A stretch of DNA of 64,000 nt from assembly GCF_041677825.1 (NCBI RefSeq), contig NZ_JBAYPG010000013.1, positions 1 to 64,000 of the forward strand, written 5' to 3'. This document shows, one piece after another, positions 41,923 through 52,550 of this stretch; the stretch's first letter is position 1, and each line of letters starts with the position of its first letter. This DNA comes from Castellaniella sp041677825 (lineage in GTDB: Bacteria > Pseudomonadota > Gammaproteobacteria > Burkholderiales > Burkholderiaceae_B). Under the pieces are notes generated by a model that ran no database searches, had not been told where the DNA came from, and saw nothing but the letters and a program-made list of their open reading frames with translations. A program made the translations under genes and the position numbers.

Positions 41923-43514
41923 CAGTGCCTGAAGTGCCGAAAGCCGGTGAAGACCATGGCGATCCCTCGCTCGTTGGCGGCAGCGATGACTTCGTCGTCG
42001 CGTACGCTGCCACCGGGTTGTATCACGCACGTGGCACCGGCGTCTGCCACCACGTCGAGGCCGTCGCGAAACGGAAAGAACGCATCCGAGGCCACCGCCG
42101 AGCCGTGCAGATCAAGGCCGGCATTGCTCGCCTTGATGGCTGCGATACGGGCCGAGTCGACGCGACTCATCTGACCCGCCCCAACCCCCAGCGTAGCCTG
42201 ATCGCCGCAGAACACGATGGCATTGGACTTGACGTAGCGCGCGACGTGCCAGGCAAAGAGAAGGTCCTGCATCTGTTCTGCGCTGGGGGCCCGTTCGGTG
42301 ACCACCCGGATGCTGGCCGGATCGGCGCTGTGATGATCGCCATCCTGCACCAGCCAGCCGCCCCCCACCCGCTTGACGTCGAAGGCATTGTGGGCGGATC
42401 CGGGCGGGATTTCGAGCACGCGCACGTTCTTCTTGGCCGACAGCACGGTCAGCGCTGCCCCGGTGAACGCCGGTGCGATCAGGACTTCGAGGAAGGGGCC
42501 GATGACGGCCTGCGCCGTGGCTTCGTCTACCGTGGCATTGAAGGCCACGATGCCGCCAAATGCCGATACGGGATCTGTCTTGAAGGCCTTCCGGTACGCG
42601 TCCAGAGCGTTGCCGCCCAACGCGGCACCGCAGGGGTTGGCATGCTTGACGATCACACAGGCCGGGGTCGCGAAATGCCGTACGGTTTCCCAGGCGGTAT
42701 CGGTGTCGGCGATGTTGTTGTAGGACAGCGCTTTGCCCTGGATCTGCCGATAACTCGCCAACAGGCCGGCACCCACGGTCGGGTCGCGATAGAAGGCGGC
42801 CCGTTGATGCGGGTTTTCGCCGTAGCGCAGAACCTGGTGCCGTGGCCACTGAAATGACATGACGCGTGGCCAGGGCTCGCGCTCGGGCACCTGATCGGCC
42901 GCTGGTTCGGCTTCGGCCAGGCTGCCCAGCCAATTGGCGATCGCGCCGTCGTATGCTGCTGTATGGGCGTAGGCCTTGGCTGCGAGTTCGAGGCGCAAGG
43001 CATGGGACACCTGGTGGCCCGGGCTGTCGAGCTCGGCCAGGACCCGCGGGTAATCGGCCGGGTCGATCACGACGCAGACCCCGCCCGCCGCGGAGCCGTG
43101 GTTCTTGGCCGCAGAGCGCAGCATGGCCGGCCCGCCGATGTCGATGTTCTCGATGGCCTCGCCCAGCGTGCAGTCGGGGCGTGCCACGGTCTGTCCGAAG
43201 GGGTACAGGTTGACGACCAGCAGATCGATGGCCGGGATGTCATGCTCTGCCAGCGTACGCAGATGGGCTGCGTCGTCGCGCCGGGCCAGCAGCCCCCCGT
43301 GGATGCGCGGGTGCAGGGTCTTGACCCGGCCGTCGAGAATTTCGGGAAAGCCGGTGTGATCTGCGACTTCGGTGACCTGGAGACCGGCTTCGCGCAACAG
43401 GTGTGCGGTGCCGCCGGTTGAAAGCAGTGTGACCCCACGCTGGGCCAGTGCCAGGGCAAAGTCGACGATGCCTGATTTGTCGGATACGGAGATCAGGGCG
43501 GTCTGTGTGGTCAT
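41922..43514 (-). CDS. purH: Bifunctional AICAR formyltransferase / IMP cyclohydrolase
   Basis: The 530-residue enzyme catalyses the last two steps to IMP. The N-terminal IMP cyclohydrolase domain (about 1-200) starts TALISVSDKSGIVDFALAL, with LLSTGGTAHLL and KTLHPRIHGGLL. The transformylase follows with LRYGENPHQRAAFY, VIVKHANPCGAA and AFGGIVAFN. Fis is 32 bases upstream; ruvC overlaps its stop. The purine genes purC, purE and purK are about 30 kb away on the other strand. Confidence 0.97.
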   Translation of the reverse strand: MTTQTALISVSDKSGIVDFALALAQRGVTLLSTGGTAHLLREAGLQVTEVADHTGFPEILDGRVKTLHPRIHGGLLARRDDAAHLRTLAEHDIPAIDLLVVNLYPFGQTVARPDCTLGEAIENIDIGGPAMLRSAAKNHGSAAGGVCVVIDPADYPRVLAELDSPGHQVSHALRLELAAKAYAHTAAYDGAIANWLGSLAEAEPAADQVPEREPWPRVMSFQWPRHQVLRYGENPHQRAAFYRDPTVGAGLLASYRQIQGKALSYNNIADTDTAWETVRHFATPACVIVKHANPCGAALGGNALDAYRKAFKTDPVSAFGGIVAFNATVDEATAQAVIGPFLEVLIAPAFTGAALTVLSAKKNVRVLEIPPGSAHNAFDVKRVGGGWLVQDGDHHSADPASIRVVTERAPSAEQMQDLLFAWHVARYVKSNAIVFCGDQATLGVGAGQMSRVDSARIAAIKASNAGLDLHGSAVASDAFFPFRDGLDVVADAGATCVIQPGGSVRDDEVIAAANERGIAMVFTGFRHFRH

Positions 43515-43546
43515 GATAGGGCGATGTACTCGGGAAGAAGAAAGGG

Positions 43547-43786
43547 TCAATCGGAGATCTGGTGAACCAGGAGCTTCTTGCGCAAGGTGCCGCGCGTGAT
43601 GCCCAGCATGTCTGCGGCCCGGGTCTGGTTGCCGGCGGTCCGCTCCATGGCGACCTGCAGCACCGTGCGCTCGACACAGCGGTTTACCATGGCCAGCATG
43701 TCGTGGGGCGCAGAATCGCCCAGGTCGGCAAAATAGCGCTCCAGCTGGTCGCGTACGGCTTGTTCCAAGGGGGTTGTGGTGCTCAT
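43547..43786 (-). CDS. fis: Fis family DNA-binding protein
   Basis: The 79-residue nucleoid protein has the Fis C-terminal helix-turn-helix: VLQVAMERTAGNQTRAADML and GITRGTLRKKL. The dimerisation helices lie in residues about 10-45. The ATG at 43786 is preferred; a TTG 18 bases upstream overlapping the dusB stop would add MKPFLE. It follows dusB, the same order as E. coli dusB-fis. It lacks the longer N-terminal arm of enteric Fis, as usual in betaproteobacteria. Confidence 0.92.
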   Translation of the reverse strand: MSTTTPLEQAVRDQLERYFADLGDSAPHDMLAMVNRCVERTVLQVAMERTAGNQTRAADMLGITRGTLRKKLLVHQISD

Positions 43787-43800
43787 TTCCAAGAACGGTT

Positions 43801-44820
43801 TCAATGCAGGGTTGTCTCAGGAATGGCTGCCTTTTCGGCGGCCTGTTGGTCGAACCAGCGGCACAGGGTACGGGCCTGCGCATCGGTGCTGTCCAGTGTC
43901 ATGATACCCGCGAGCAGGGGCCGGGCTTCGGGCAGGCCCGACAGGTACCAGCCAATGTGCTTGCGTGCCGTACGTACACCGACCTGTTCGCCATAAAACG
44001 AGTAGTGGTCTTCAAGATGGCCAAGCAGGAGTTCGCGCAATTCTCCGTAGGTGGGTGGCGGCAGGTGGCTGCCATGCTGCAGGTAATGGGCGATCTCCCG
44101 GAAGATCCAGGGCCTGCCCCGGGCCGCGCGGCCGATCATGACCGCATCGGCCCCGGTGACCCGCAGAACGTGCCGTGCCTTTTCGGGGCTGTCGATGTCG
44201 CCGTTGGCAATCAGCGGGATCCGTATGACGTCGCGTACGGCACGCAGCGTGTCGTATTCGGCTTCGCCCGTGTACAGATCGCAGCGGGTGCGGCCATGCA
44301 GCGCGAGCGCTGCGATGCCGCAGTCTTCGGCCAGGCGGGCGATGCGCACCGCATTGCGGTTTTCGCGATCCCACCCGGTGCGGGTTTTCAGTGTAACCGG
44401 AATCCCCAGCGGTCGGCAGACAGCGACCACGCGTTCGAGAATGCGCGCCACCAGGGCTTCGTCACGCAGCAGGGCCGAGCCGGAGGCCGCCTTGCACACC
44501 TTCTTGGCCGGGCAGCCCATGTTGATGTCGATGATGCGGGCGCCCTTGCGGATGTTGAACAGGGCGGCCTCGGCCAGCATGTCGGGGTCGGCGCCGGCGA
44601 TCTGCACGGCGAGGGGATCGGGTTCGCCCGCATGGTCCAGGCGTTGTGCTGTTTTGACGCTGTGCCACAGGCGCGGGTTGCTGGCGGCCATCTCGCAGAC
44701 CGCATAGGCGGCACCCAGCGCCTTGCACAGGCGCCGGTATGGCCGGTCGGTCACGCCCGCCATCGGGGCCGCACAGACCGGGTGCGGGAGGGTCCAGGGT
44801 CCTATCATCATGCCGGGCAT
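43801..44820 (-). CDS. dusB: tRNA-dihydrouridine synthase B
   Basis: The 339-residue FMN enzyme reduces uridine to dihydrouridine in tRNA D-loops. Family motifs are VCAAPMAGVTDRPYRRL, IIDINMGCPAKKVCK with the catalytic cysteine, LKTRTGWDRENRNA, ALALHGRTRCDLYTGEA and ANGDIDSPEKA. Starts at 44820, 44811 and 44808 are all in frame; I use the first. It lies 11 bases after the ubiH-family gene and directly before fis. Confidence 0.94.
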   Translation of the reverse strand: MPGMMIGPWTLPHPVCAAPMAGVTDRPYRRLCKALGAAYAVCEMAASNPRLWHSVKTAQRLDHAGEPDPLAVQIAGADPDMLAEAALFNIRKGARIIDINMGCPAKKVCKAASGSALLRDEALVARILERVVAVCRPLGIPVTLKTRTGWDRENRNAVRIARLAEDCGIAALALHGRTRCDLYTGEAEYDTLRAVRDVIRIPLIANGDIDSPEKARHVLRVTGADAVMIGRAARGRPWIFREIAHYLQHGSHLPPPTYGELRELLLGHLEDHYSFYGEQVGVRTARKHIGWYLSGLPEARPLLAGIMTLDSTDAQARTLCRWFDQQAAEKAAIPETTLH

Positions 44821-44831
44821 TTTAGGCTGTT

Positions 44832-45983
44832 CTACCGCCGCTGGCCCTGCATGAGCTGCCGGGCCAGCGGCCTGCGCAGCATGGGCAGCAATTCGAGTGC
44901 CATCAGCCCTAGACCACAGGCATGGCGCACGGGAGCCCATTCGGACGAGAAGATGCGCGGCAGGGTGTCGGTGATGGCGATGGTCAGGCAACGGTCGAGG
45001 CGGCGTTTGTGCCTGTAGTGCTGCAGGGGCTGCGTGGGTTCGGACTGCGGGTCGGCCAGCCAGGGACCCAGGGCGTGAGCCAGCTGGGCGACGTCGCGCA
45101 GCCCCAGGTTCAGGCCCTGCCCGGCCACCGGATGCAGGGTCTGGGCGGCATTGCCCAATGCCAGCACGCCCGGTGCCAGCTGCTGTGGGCCCACGTGCAA
45201 GGCCAGCGGGAAGCTGTGGGTGTCGCCGGTGAGTTGCAGCGTCCCCAGACGCTGCCCGAATGCCGCTTGCAGTGCCTGGGTGAACCGGGCGGCCGGCATG
45301 GCGAGCAACGATTCTGCTCGTACCGGAGGCACGCACCAGACCAGGCTGTACAGTGCCGGATCGGCGGGGTGGGGCAGGAGTGCAAGCGGGCCTTCGCGGG
45401 TGAAGCGCTCGAATGCCCAGCCCGGACGTGGCTGGCCGGCACGTATCGTCGCCAGCACCGCCCGCTGCCCGTATTCGCGCTGCAGGCCGCGGGGCGGCGC
45501 GCCGTCGGACAGCAGGGCCAGGCGGGTGGTGAGCGCCTGTGCCTTCAGGGGCAGTACAACTGGTACGCCCGCCAGCGGCCTGGATGGGCGTTCGAGCAGA
45601 CGCTGTACGCCGCTGTGCTCGAGCGCCTGATCCAGGCGTTCGAGCAGCTCATCGTAGCGCACCACACAGCCCAGTTCGGCGACGCCCAGTTCGGCATGGT
45701 CGATATGGGTCTGCCCTGCATGCCGGGCCTGGGAGACGTGCACGTGCGTGATGGGGGCCGCATGGGCAGGCCAGGCGCCGAGCGTCTCGAGAAACTGGCG
45801 ACTGCCATGGTTGAGCGCCAGCGCGCGGGGATCGATGGTCTGGCTGGGCGGCCGGGGTGCTGGCCGTGGGCCTGCCAGCAGGATGCGTCCGGGGTCGGGT
45901 GCGTGACGTGACAAGGCCAGGGCCAGTGCGCAGCCGACAGGCCCGCCGCCCAGGATGGCGACATCGAAGTGTGTTGGGGTCAT
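44832..45983 (-). CDS. FAD-dependent UbiH/UbiF-family aromatic hydroxylase
   Basis: The 383-residue monooxygenase has the dinucleotide-binding N-terminus VAILGGGPVGCALALALSRH and the second FAD motif ALGNAAQTLHPVAGQGLNLGLRD near 285-307. The family hydroxylates the ubiquinone ring; which position this member modifies cannot be decided from sequence, since the usual middle motif is degenerate. A GDxxH-style aspartate is replaced by GNAAQ, as in UbiH-type proteins. I use the ATG at 45983; one at 46013 is possible. It heads the dusB-fis-purH-ruvC-ruvA-recQ chain. Confidence 0.85.
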   Translation of the reverse strand: MTPTHFDVAILGGGPVGCALALALSRHAPDPGRILLAGPRPAPRPPSQTIDPRALALNHGSRQFLETLGAWPAHAAPITHVHVSQARHAGQTHIDHAELGVAELGCVVRYDELLERLDQALEHSGVQRLLERPSRPLAGVPVVLPLKAQALTTRLALLSDGAPPRGLQREYGQRAVLATIRAGQPRPGWAFERFTREGPLALLPHPADPALYSLVWCVPPVRAESLLAMPAARFTQALQAAFGQRLGTLQLTGDTHSFPLALHVGPQQLAPGVLALGNAAQTLHPVAGQGLNLGLRDVAQLAHALGPWLADPQSEPTQPLQHYRHKRRLDRCLTIAITDTLPRIFSSEWAPVRHACGLGLMALELLPMLRRPLARQLMQGQRR

Positions 45984-46094
45984 GACAGCCGGTGAGGCGT
46001 ACAAAGGGCTCATTTTAGAATGCTTTACACTGACGCATCCGATATCTTCAGTATCCGCCCGTATCTTGGCAGGCATGCAGGAGTCACCTGTACC

Positions 46095-47564
46095 ATGCGT
46101 AGAATCACTCTGAACCTGTGCATGGCGGCAGCCATGCTGGCAGGTCATGTGGCGGCTGGCGCCCAGCCCGTGGGCCTGCCGTCCATGGGTGCCGCTTCGG
46201 CCATCGAGCTCTCGCCGGCGCTCGAGCGCCTGCTGGGGCAGGCCATCATGGAGCAGGGCTACCAGGATCCCACCTATGTGGCCGATATCGACATCAACCA
46301 GTATCTGACCACACTGGGTCAGCGCCTCGCCGCGCATGCGCCACAACCGCTGGAGCAGGACATCACCGTATTTGCGGTGCGCGATCCGGCCATCAATGCC
46401 TTTGCCATGCCGGGGGGGTACATCGGCGTGAACAGTGGGCTGATGACGGCGACCGAAAGTGAATCCGAGCTGGCCAGCGTGCTGGCGCATGAAATCAGCC
46501 ATGTGATGCAGCGGCATATCGCCCGTGGCCTCGAGCAGCAGTCCCGCGGCACGGGCGTCATGGTGGCCAGCCTGGTGGGCGCCCTGCTGGCGGCCATGGC
46601 CGGGCAGGGTGATCTGGCGATGGGGGTGGCGGCGTTTGGTCAGGCAGCCGTCATCGACCGGCAACTGGGGTTTTCACGCGGGGCCGAACAGGAGGCGGAT
46701 CGGGTGGGCCTGCAGATGATGCGCCAGGCGGGTTTCGATCCGCGCGGCATGCTCGCCATGTTCAGGCGGCTCATGGATGCCGCGCGCCTGAACGAAGGCC
46801 AGGGGGGCGGCTATGCAGCCACGCATCCGCTCTCGATCCAGCGTCTGTCGGACATCGAGAACCGGCTGGATCGGCTGCCCGGCGCGCCGGCGGCCGCAAA
46901 CCCCGAATACTGGTTCGTGCGCGCCCGTCTGGCACTGCTCCAGGCACGCGACAACATGACCCGGCAGCGGCTCGAGGAAGATCTGCGCAGCCAGGTGGCA
47001 GCGCAGCATGGGCCCCGCAAGGCCGCCGCGCTGTATGGGCTTGCGCTGCTGGCGTACGAAGCGGGCCGGCCGGGCCAGGCGCACGATTGGCTCGAGCAGG
47101 CCCGGGCCGCGCAGCTGGCGCCGCAGATCGACATGCTGGCCGTCCGGCTGGCCTTGTCGCAGGATCCCCAAGAAGCCCTCAAGCTGTCTGCAGAGGCGCT
47201 GGCCCGCTGGCCCGACAGCCAGGGTGTGGCCTACGAGCGGGCGCAGGTATTGCAGCAGATGGGCAAGTCACGCGATGCGGTGACGCTTCTGCGAGCCCTG
47301 GTGAAAAAATGGCCCCATGTGGCCGAATTCCAGAAAATGCTGGCCATGGCGCTCGAGCGCAGCGATGACGTGGTCGAGGCACACGAAGCCATGGCAACCT
47401 ACTATGAACTGCGTGGCGCCCTGCCCACGGCCGTGGAGCATCTGGACCAGGCGCGCAGGCACAGCCAGGACTTCTACGCCCAATCGCGCATCGATGTACG
47501 CATTCGCGGCTTGCGCGAGCGCCTGGATGCACAGCGTTCGCTACTCGAGCCTTTCAAGCGCTGA
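46095..47564 (+). CDS. Periplasmic M48 metalloprotease with TPR domain (BepA-like)
   Basis: The 489-residue precursor has a signal peptide (cut near HVAAGAQ), a zinc site AHEISH (H132, E133, H136) with the third ligand E200 in AEQEADR, and a C-terminal tetratricopeptide array (about 300-480). BepA-type proteases assist or degrade outer-membrane assembly substrates such as LptD and BamA. The start at 46095 has AGGAG upstream; the open frame extends 25 codons further into the divergent promoter region. It fits with bamE at the right end of the window, though not linked to it. Confidence 0.92.
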   Translation: MRRITLNLCMAAAMLAGHVAAGAQPVGLPSMGAASAIELSPALERLLGQAIMEQGYQDPTYVADIDINQYLTTLGQRLAAHAPQPLEQDITVFAVRDPAINAFAMPGGYIGVNSGLMTATESESELASVLAHEISHVMQRHIARGLEQQSRGTGVMVASLVGALLAAMAGQGDLAMGVAAFGQAAVIDRQLGFSRGAEQEADRVGLQMMRQAGFDPRGMLAMFRRLMDAARLNEGQGGGYAATHPLSIQRLSDIENRLDRLPGAPAAANPEYWFVRARLALLQARDNMTRQRLEEDLRSQVAAQHGPRKAAALYGLALLAYEAGRPGQAHDWLEQARAAQLAPQIDMLAVRLALSQDPQEALKLSAEALARWPDSQGVAYERAQVLQQMGKSRDAVTLLRALVKKWPHVAEFQKMLAMALERSDDVVEAHEAMATYYELRGALPTAVEHLDQARRHSQDFYAQSRIDVRIRGLRERLDAQRSLLEPFKR

Positions 47565-47576
47565 AACCTGGCATGC

Positions 47577-47786
47577 TCAGTGGTGCCCGAGGGCCTTTTC
47601 GCCATCGCGCAGCGCGTATTGCGCCCCGCAATACTGGCAGCGGGCCACCCCGTTTTTCACGACCTCGATGTAGATGCGTGGATGCTGGCTCCAGAGGGGT
47701 GCCTTGGGCCCCGGGCAATAGACCGGAAGGTCTTCGGCCCCCACCCGGATGATGTCGTCTTGCCTGGTGTCTGGCGTGCTGCTCAT
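47577..47786 (-). CDS. Small zinc-finger domain protein (CHCC type)
   Basis: The 69-residue protein resembles the zinc-finger domain protein family related to the NDUFS6 accessory subunit of complex I. Candidate ligands are C24 (VYCPGP), H35, C50 and C53 (RCQYCGAQY); the terminal residues are GHH. It begins MSSTPDTRQDDIIRVGAEDL. It follows ilvE by 10 bases, a common pairing in Burkholderiales. Exact role unknown. Confidence 0.87.
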   Translation of the reverse strand: MSSTPDTRQDDIIRVGAEDLPVYCPGPKAPLWSQHPRIYIEVVKNGVARCQYCGAQYALRDGEKALGHH

Positions 47787-47796
47787 GGTGGTTCCT

Positions 47797-48717
47797 TCAG
47801 ACCTTGGTAAGCCAGTGGTGATATTTGGGCGTCTTGCCGGACACCGCATCGAAAAAGGCCTTCTGCAACTGCGTGGTGACTGGCCCGCGCTCGCCGATGC
47901 CGATCTGCCGGCCGTCGATTTCGCGGATGGGCGTGACTTCGGCTGCCGTGCCGGTAAAGAAGGCCTCGTCGGCAATGTAGAGGTCATCGCGCGTGAGGCG
48001 GCGGGAGGTGATCTGCAGGCCCAGGTCGGCAGCCAGCTGGTGGATGGATGCGCGTGTGATGCCCGTGAGCGCACAGGCGATGTCTGGTTCGTACAGCACG
48101 CCGTCGCGCACGATGAACAGGTTTTCGCCCGAGCCTTCGGCCACGAAGCCCTGGGTGTCGAGGAGGATGGCTTCATCGTAGCCGTGATCGAGGGCTTCGG
48201 CATTGGCCAGGATCGAATTGGCGTACGTACTGGCAATCTTGGCGCGTGGCATGGTGACGTTGACGTGCTGGCGTGCAAAAGAGGAAATCTTCACCCGGAT
48301 GCCGCGTCGCAGGGCTTCTTCGCCCAGATAGGCGCCCCACGGCCATGCCGCGATGGCCACGTGCACCGAGGCGCCGCGTGGCGAAACGCCCATTTTTTCG
48401 GAGCCGTAGAACGCCACGGGCCGGATGTAGCAGGATTCGAGACTGTTGCGCCGCACGACCTCGATCTGGGCGTCTTGCAAGGCTTCGCGCGTGTACGGAA
48501 TTTTCATCTGGTAGATGTGCGCCGAATTGAGCAGACGCCTGGTGTGTTCTTCGAGCCGGAAGATGGCAGGGCCATTCTGGGTCTTGTACGCGCGCACCCC
48601 TTCGAAGACGGACAGGCCGTAATGCAGTGAATGTGTCAGTACATGGGTGGTGGCTTCGCGCCAGGGCACCAGTTTGCCGTCATACCAGATGACCCCGTCG
48701 CGGTCGGACATGGACAT
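47797..48717 (-). CDS. ilvE: Branched-chain amino acid aminotransferase
   Basis: The 306-residue class IV PLP aminotransferase catalyses the last step of Val, Leu and Ile synthesis. THSLHYGLSVFEGVRAYK (about 28-45), the lysine in MPRAKIASTYANSILA that should bind PLP, and EGSGENLFIV identify it. GAGGAG lies six bases before the ATG at 48717, which decides the start. A TAAAAT box at 48781-48786 in the intergenic region reads toward the helicase gene. The zinc-finger gene follows. Confidence 0.96.
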   Translation of the reverse strand: MSMSDRDGVIWYDGKLVPWREATTHVLTHSLHYGLSVFEGVRAYKTQNGPAIFRLEEHTRRLLNSAHIYQMKIPYTREALQDAQIEVVRRNSLESCYIRPVAFYGSEKMGVSPRGASVHVAIAAWPWGAYLGEEALRRGIRVKISSFARQHVNVTMPRAKIASTYANSILANAEALDHGYDEAILLDTQGFVAEGSGENLFIVRDGVLYEPDIACALTGITRASIHQLAADLGLQITSRRLTRDDLYIADEAFFTGTAAEVTPIREIDGRQIGIGERGPVTTQLQKAFFDAVSGKTPKYHHWLTKV

Positions 48718-48838
48718 TGCCGTCTCCTCAATTGATCAGGCGATTATTGTACCAATTGCCCGGCCTGCTGCGATGCAGGTTAAAATGATCCGTTCATGCA
48801 TGCGCAGGCCCTTTTTGCCTGTGCCCTTTCCTATTCGA

Positions 48839-50218
<1,380 letters not shown>

Positions 50219-50241
50219 AATCGTCCTCGGCCCGCGATAAT

Positions 50242-50268
50242 GGGCTGCGCGCCAGGAAACGGCAGCCC
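50242..50268. terminator. Possible bidirectional hairpin between the helicase and thioredoxin-like genes
   Basis: GGGCTGC (50242-50248) pairs with GCAGCCC (50262-50268) across 13 bases. It lies in the 64-base convergent gap but lacks a T run on either strand, so termination by itself is doubtful. An 11-base direct repeat, GGCTGCGCGCC, overlaps it. Confidence 0.3.
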
Positions 50269-50282
50269 GGCTGCGCGCCGGA

Positions 50283-50666
50283 TCAGAAATCCTCGACCCG
50301 GCCCGGCCCGACATGCAGCACAGGCAACTGGCCGGCGTGTTCCAGCAGGCGTTGCAGGGCTTCGGCCATCGGGGGCTGGGGCCCCCAGAAACGGGTACCC
50401 GTGGCGTCCTGGATCAGCAAGGTCGGGAAGTCTTCCACGTCTTCGTCGCCCAGCCACTCGGGGTTGTCTTCGATGTCGACCCAGATGAAGGTCCAGTCGG
50501 CATGTTTTTGCGCCAGGCGCTCGAACAGCGTGTGCCACGCATCGCAGGTCCGGCACCAGGCCGCGCAGTAGCACACCACGCGCCGGCCTTCGTCAACCGC
50601 CAGCCGGGCGCTGAGTGCCGGTTTGTCGGTATGCGGGTTATACAGGCGCGGGTCATACAGGCTCAT
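50283..50666 (-). CDS. Thioredoxin-like protein with WCRTC active site
   Basis: The 127-residue cytoplasmic protein (no signal peptide) has a thioredoxin fold with redox motif AAWCRTCDAW (C38, C41) and the cis-proline region DVEDFPTLLI. The RT dipeptide between the cysteines differs from the GP of housekeeping thioredoxin, so its redox potential and partners likely differ. A TACAAT box at 50707-50702 is a plausible minus-ten element. The 248 bases between it and the next gene hold no other gene I can support. Confidence 0.85.
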   Translation of the reverse strand: MSLYDPRLYNPHTDKPALSARLAVDEGRRVVCYCAAWCRTCDAWHTLFERLAQKHADWTFIWVDIEDNPEWLGDEDVEDFPTLLIQDATGTRFWGPQPPMAEALQRLLEHAGQLPVLHVGPGRVEDF

Positions 50667-50914
50667 GATGGGATGTCCGGATTCGATGCTGCACCTGCCC
50701 GATTGTAAGGGTTTGCGCTGGCCGGGTCTGCGTGGCGCGTCCGGACTGGCGCACGACCATCCTCGTCGGCCACAGCGGCGCAGGACGACGCGCACCGGGG
50801 CCGGATCGTCCACGGCGGGGTGGCCCGGCGCGCGGCGGAGCACGCGTCCTGCATGGCGAAACCTGCGCATGGGCGGGCTTGCGCTGGTGCCGCAGTTCGT
50901 GGAAACTTCGCATC

Positions 50915-51739
50915 ATGCCCACGACAGAAATCATTGCACATGACACGCCGGCGGGGCCTGGCTTCACCAAGGTGGGGCAGGCCTTTCGCCGGGCACTGGT
51001 CAGCCAGTTGCATCCGCGCATGCTGCTGGCTCTGCTGTTGCCATTTTTCATTGCAGTCCTGGGCGCGGTCATCCTGTTGTGGCTGTTCTGGTCACCCCTG
51101 ACGCTCTGGATCGACCAGTCCATTTCGGCCTGGGGGCCGCTGGATGCACTGGACCAGTGGCTGCTGGCGCTGGGCTGGTTCTCACTCAAGCTGTGGACGC
51201 TGCCTGTGCTGGTGCCATTGATGGCTGCAGGCCTGCTGCTGCCCATGGCCGGGATCCTCGGCCTGGTGATCGCGGCAATCTTCGTGATGCCCATCGTACT
51301 GAGGCACCTCGAACGGCACGACTACCCCGGGTTGAAACGCCAGGGGCGTCATGTGACCGCGCTCGGCACCTGGAACGCGATCTGGGTCGTCACGCTGTTC
51401 TGTCTGGGCTGGCTGCTGACCATGCCCTTGTGGCTGGTGCCACCGTTTGCGCTCGTCCTGCCGGTGTTCTGGTGGGCCTTTGCCGTCAACCGCATGCTGC
51501 GCGTCGATGCCCTGATCGAACATGCGTCGGTCGCCGAGCGGCGCGTGTTGTGGCGAAGCAACAATCGGCCGCTGTGGCTGCTCGCGGGTTGTCTGTCGCT
51601 GTTGAACCTGATCCCGCTGTTCTGGCTGGTGATGCCCGTATTCTCGGCGCTGGTGTATGCCCATTTCTGTCTGGATGCCCTGCGCGAACTGCGTGCTCGA
51701 ACCCTGATCGATCTCCAGGAATTTTCTCATGCAAACTGA
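50915..51739 (+). CDS. EI24/CysZ-family integral membrane protein
   Basis: The 274-residue protein has four to six strong hydrophobic segments, for example MLLALLLPFFIAVLGAVILL and WLLAGCLSLLNLIPLFWLVM. The pattern FWWAFAVNRMLR and the C-terminal AHFCLDALRELRART fit the EI24 domain family that includes the sulfate transporter CysZ, but no sulfate genes are nearby. The start at 50915 is the first ATG giving the family N-terminus; the upstream frame is spurious. It overlaps the CinA-type gene by 11 bases. Confidence 0.8.
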   Translation: MPTTEIIAHDTPAGPGFTKVGQAFRRALVSQLHPRMLLALLLPFFIAVLGAVILLWLFWSPLTLWIDQSISAWGPLDALDQWLLALGWFSLKLWTLPVLVPLMAAGLLLPMAGILGLVIAAIFVMPIVLRHLERHDYPGLKRQGRHVTALGTWNAIWVVTLFCLGWLLTMPLWLVPPFALVLPVFWWAFAVNRMLRVDALIEHASVAERRVLWRSNNRPLWLLAGCLSLLNLIPLFWLVMPVFSALVYAHFCLDALRELRARTLIDLQEFSHAN

Positions 51740-52550
51740 AGTCCCTCCCCCCGTTGAAATCCCCCGCGTGCGCCTGATCATCATTGGCGATGAAATCCTG
51801 TCTGGCCGGCGTCAGGACCAGCATCTTTCGAAGTTCATCGAACTCCTGCAGAAGCGTGGCATGCGGCTGCACGGGGCAGAATTCATCTCGGATGACGAAG
51901 ATGGCATCACGGCCTGCCTGCAGCGCAGTTTTGCGACCCATGATCTGGTGTTCTGCTGCGGCGGCATCGGTGCCACGCCCGATGATCGTACCCGGCAGGC
52001 GGCGGCACGGGCGCTGGGGGTGCCGCTGGCCCTGCATCCCGAGGCGGAACGCCTGATTGCGCAGCGCTGCGCCGAGATGGCGGCCAAGGGGCAGGGCACG
52101 GCCGACATGAGTGACCCTGAAAACCAGCAGCGCCTGCAAATGGGGGTGTTCCCCCAGGGTGCAGAGATCATTCCCAACAGTTTCAATCGCATTCCCGGGT
52201 TTTTCATCCACGATCACAGTTTCATGCCTGGTTTTCCGGTCATGGCGCATGCCATGATGGCCTGGACACTGGATACCCGCTATGCCCGCTGGCACCATTG
52301 TGAAGTTCGCGCAGAGTATTCCTTTCTGGTTTTCGGCCTGCCTGAATCCCGGATCACGCCCGCGCTCGAGCAGCTCGAAGTGCAATGGCCGGGCGTGCGG
52401 GTGTTCAGCCTGCCCAATGTAGGGGATCGAGGTGGTCATCCGCATACTGAACTGGGCGTGAAAGGCGCGCCCGAGGCCACTGCGCAGGCGCTCGAATGGT
52501 TGCGCGCCCAGGTCCTGGCAGCCGGAGGCCGGCTCAGCCCGCCCGCCTGA
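51729..52550 (+). CDS. CinA N-terminal-type (molybdopterin-binding-fold) protein
   Basis: The 273-residue protein consists of the MoaB/Mog-like domain of CinA. The N-terminus IPRVRLIIIGDEILSGRRQD and CCGGIGATPDDRTRQAAARA match. The C-terminal nicotinamide-nucleotide amidase domain of full-length CinA is missing. In related organisms this short form is annotated as competence/damage-inducible protein A; its enzymatic activity is unclear, possibly ADP-ribose pyrophosphatase. It overlaps the upstream EI24 gene by 11 bases. Confidence 0.83.
   Translation: MQTEVPPPVEIPRVRLIIIGDEILSGRRQDQHLSKFIELLQKRGMRLHGAEFISDDEDGITACLQRSFATHDLVFCCGGIGATPDDRTRQAAARALGVPLALHPEAERLIAQRCAEMAAKGQGTADMSDPENQQRLQMGVFPQGAEIIPNSFNRIPGFFIHDHSFMPGFPVMAHAMMAWTLDTRYARWHHCEVRAEYSFLVFGLPESRITPALEQLEVQWPGVRVFSLPNVGDRGGHPHTELGVKGAPEATAQALEWLRAQVLAAGGRLSPPA

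Noticed and set aside
46020..46094. 25-codon N-terminal extension of the M48 protease
   Set aside because: It lies in the divergent promoter region and would hide the signal peptide that starts cleanly at 46095 behind AGGAG.
50732..50914. N-terminal extension of the EI24 protein
   Set aside because: It is a Pro/Arg/Gly-rich translation of GC-rich intergenic DNA with no family similarity.
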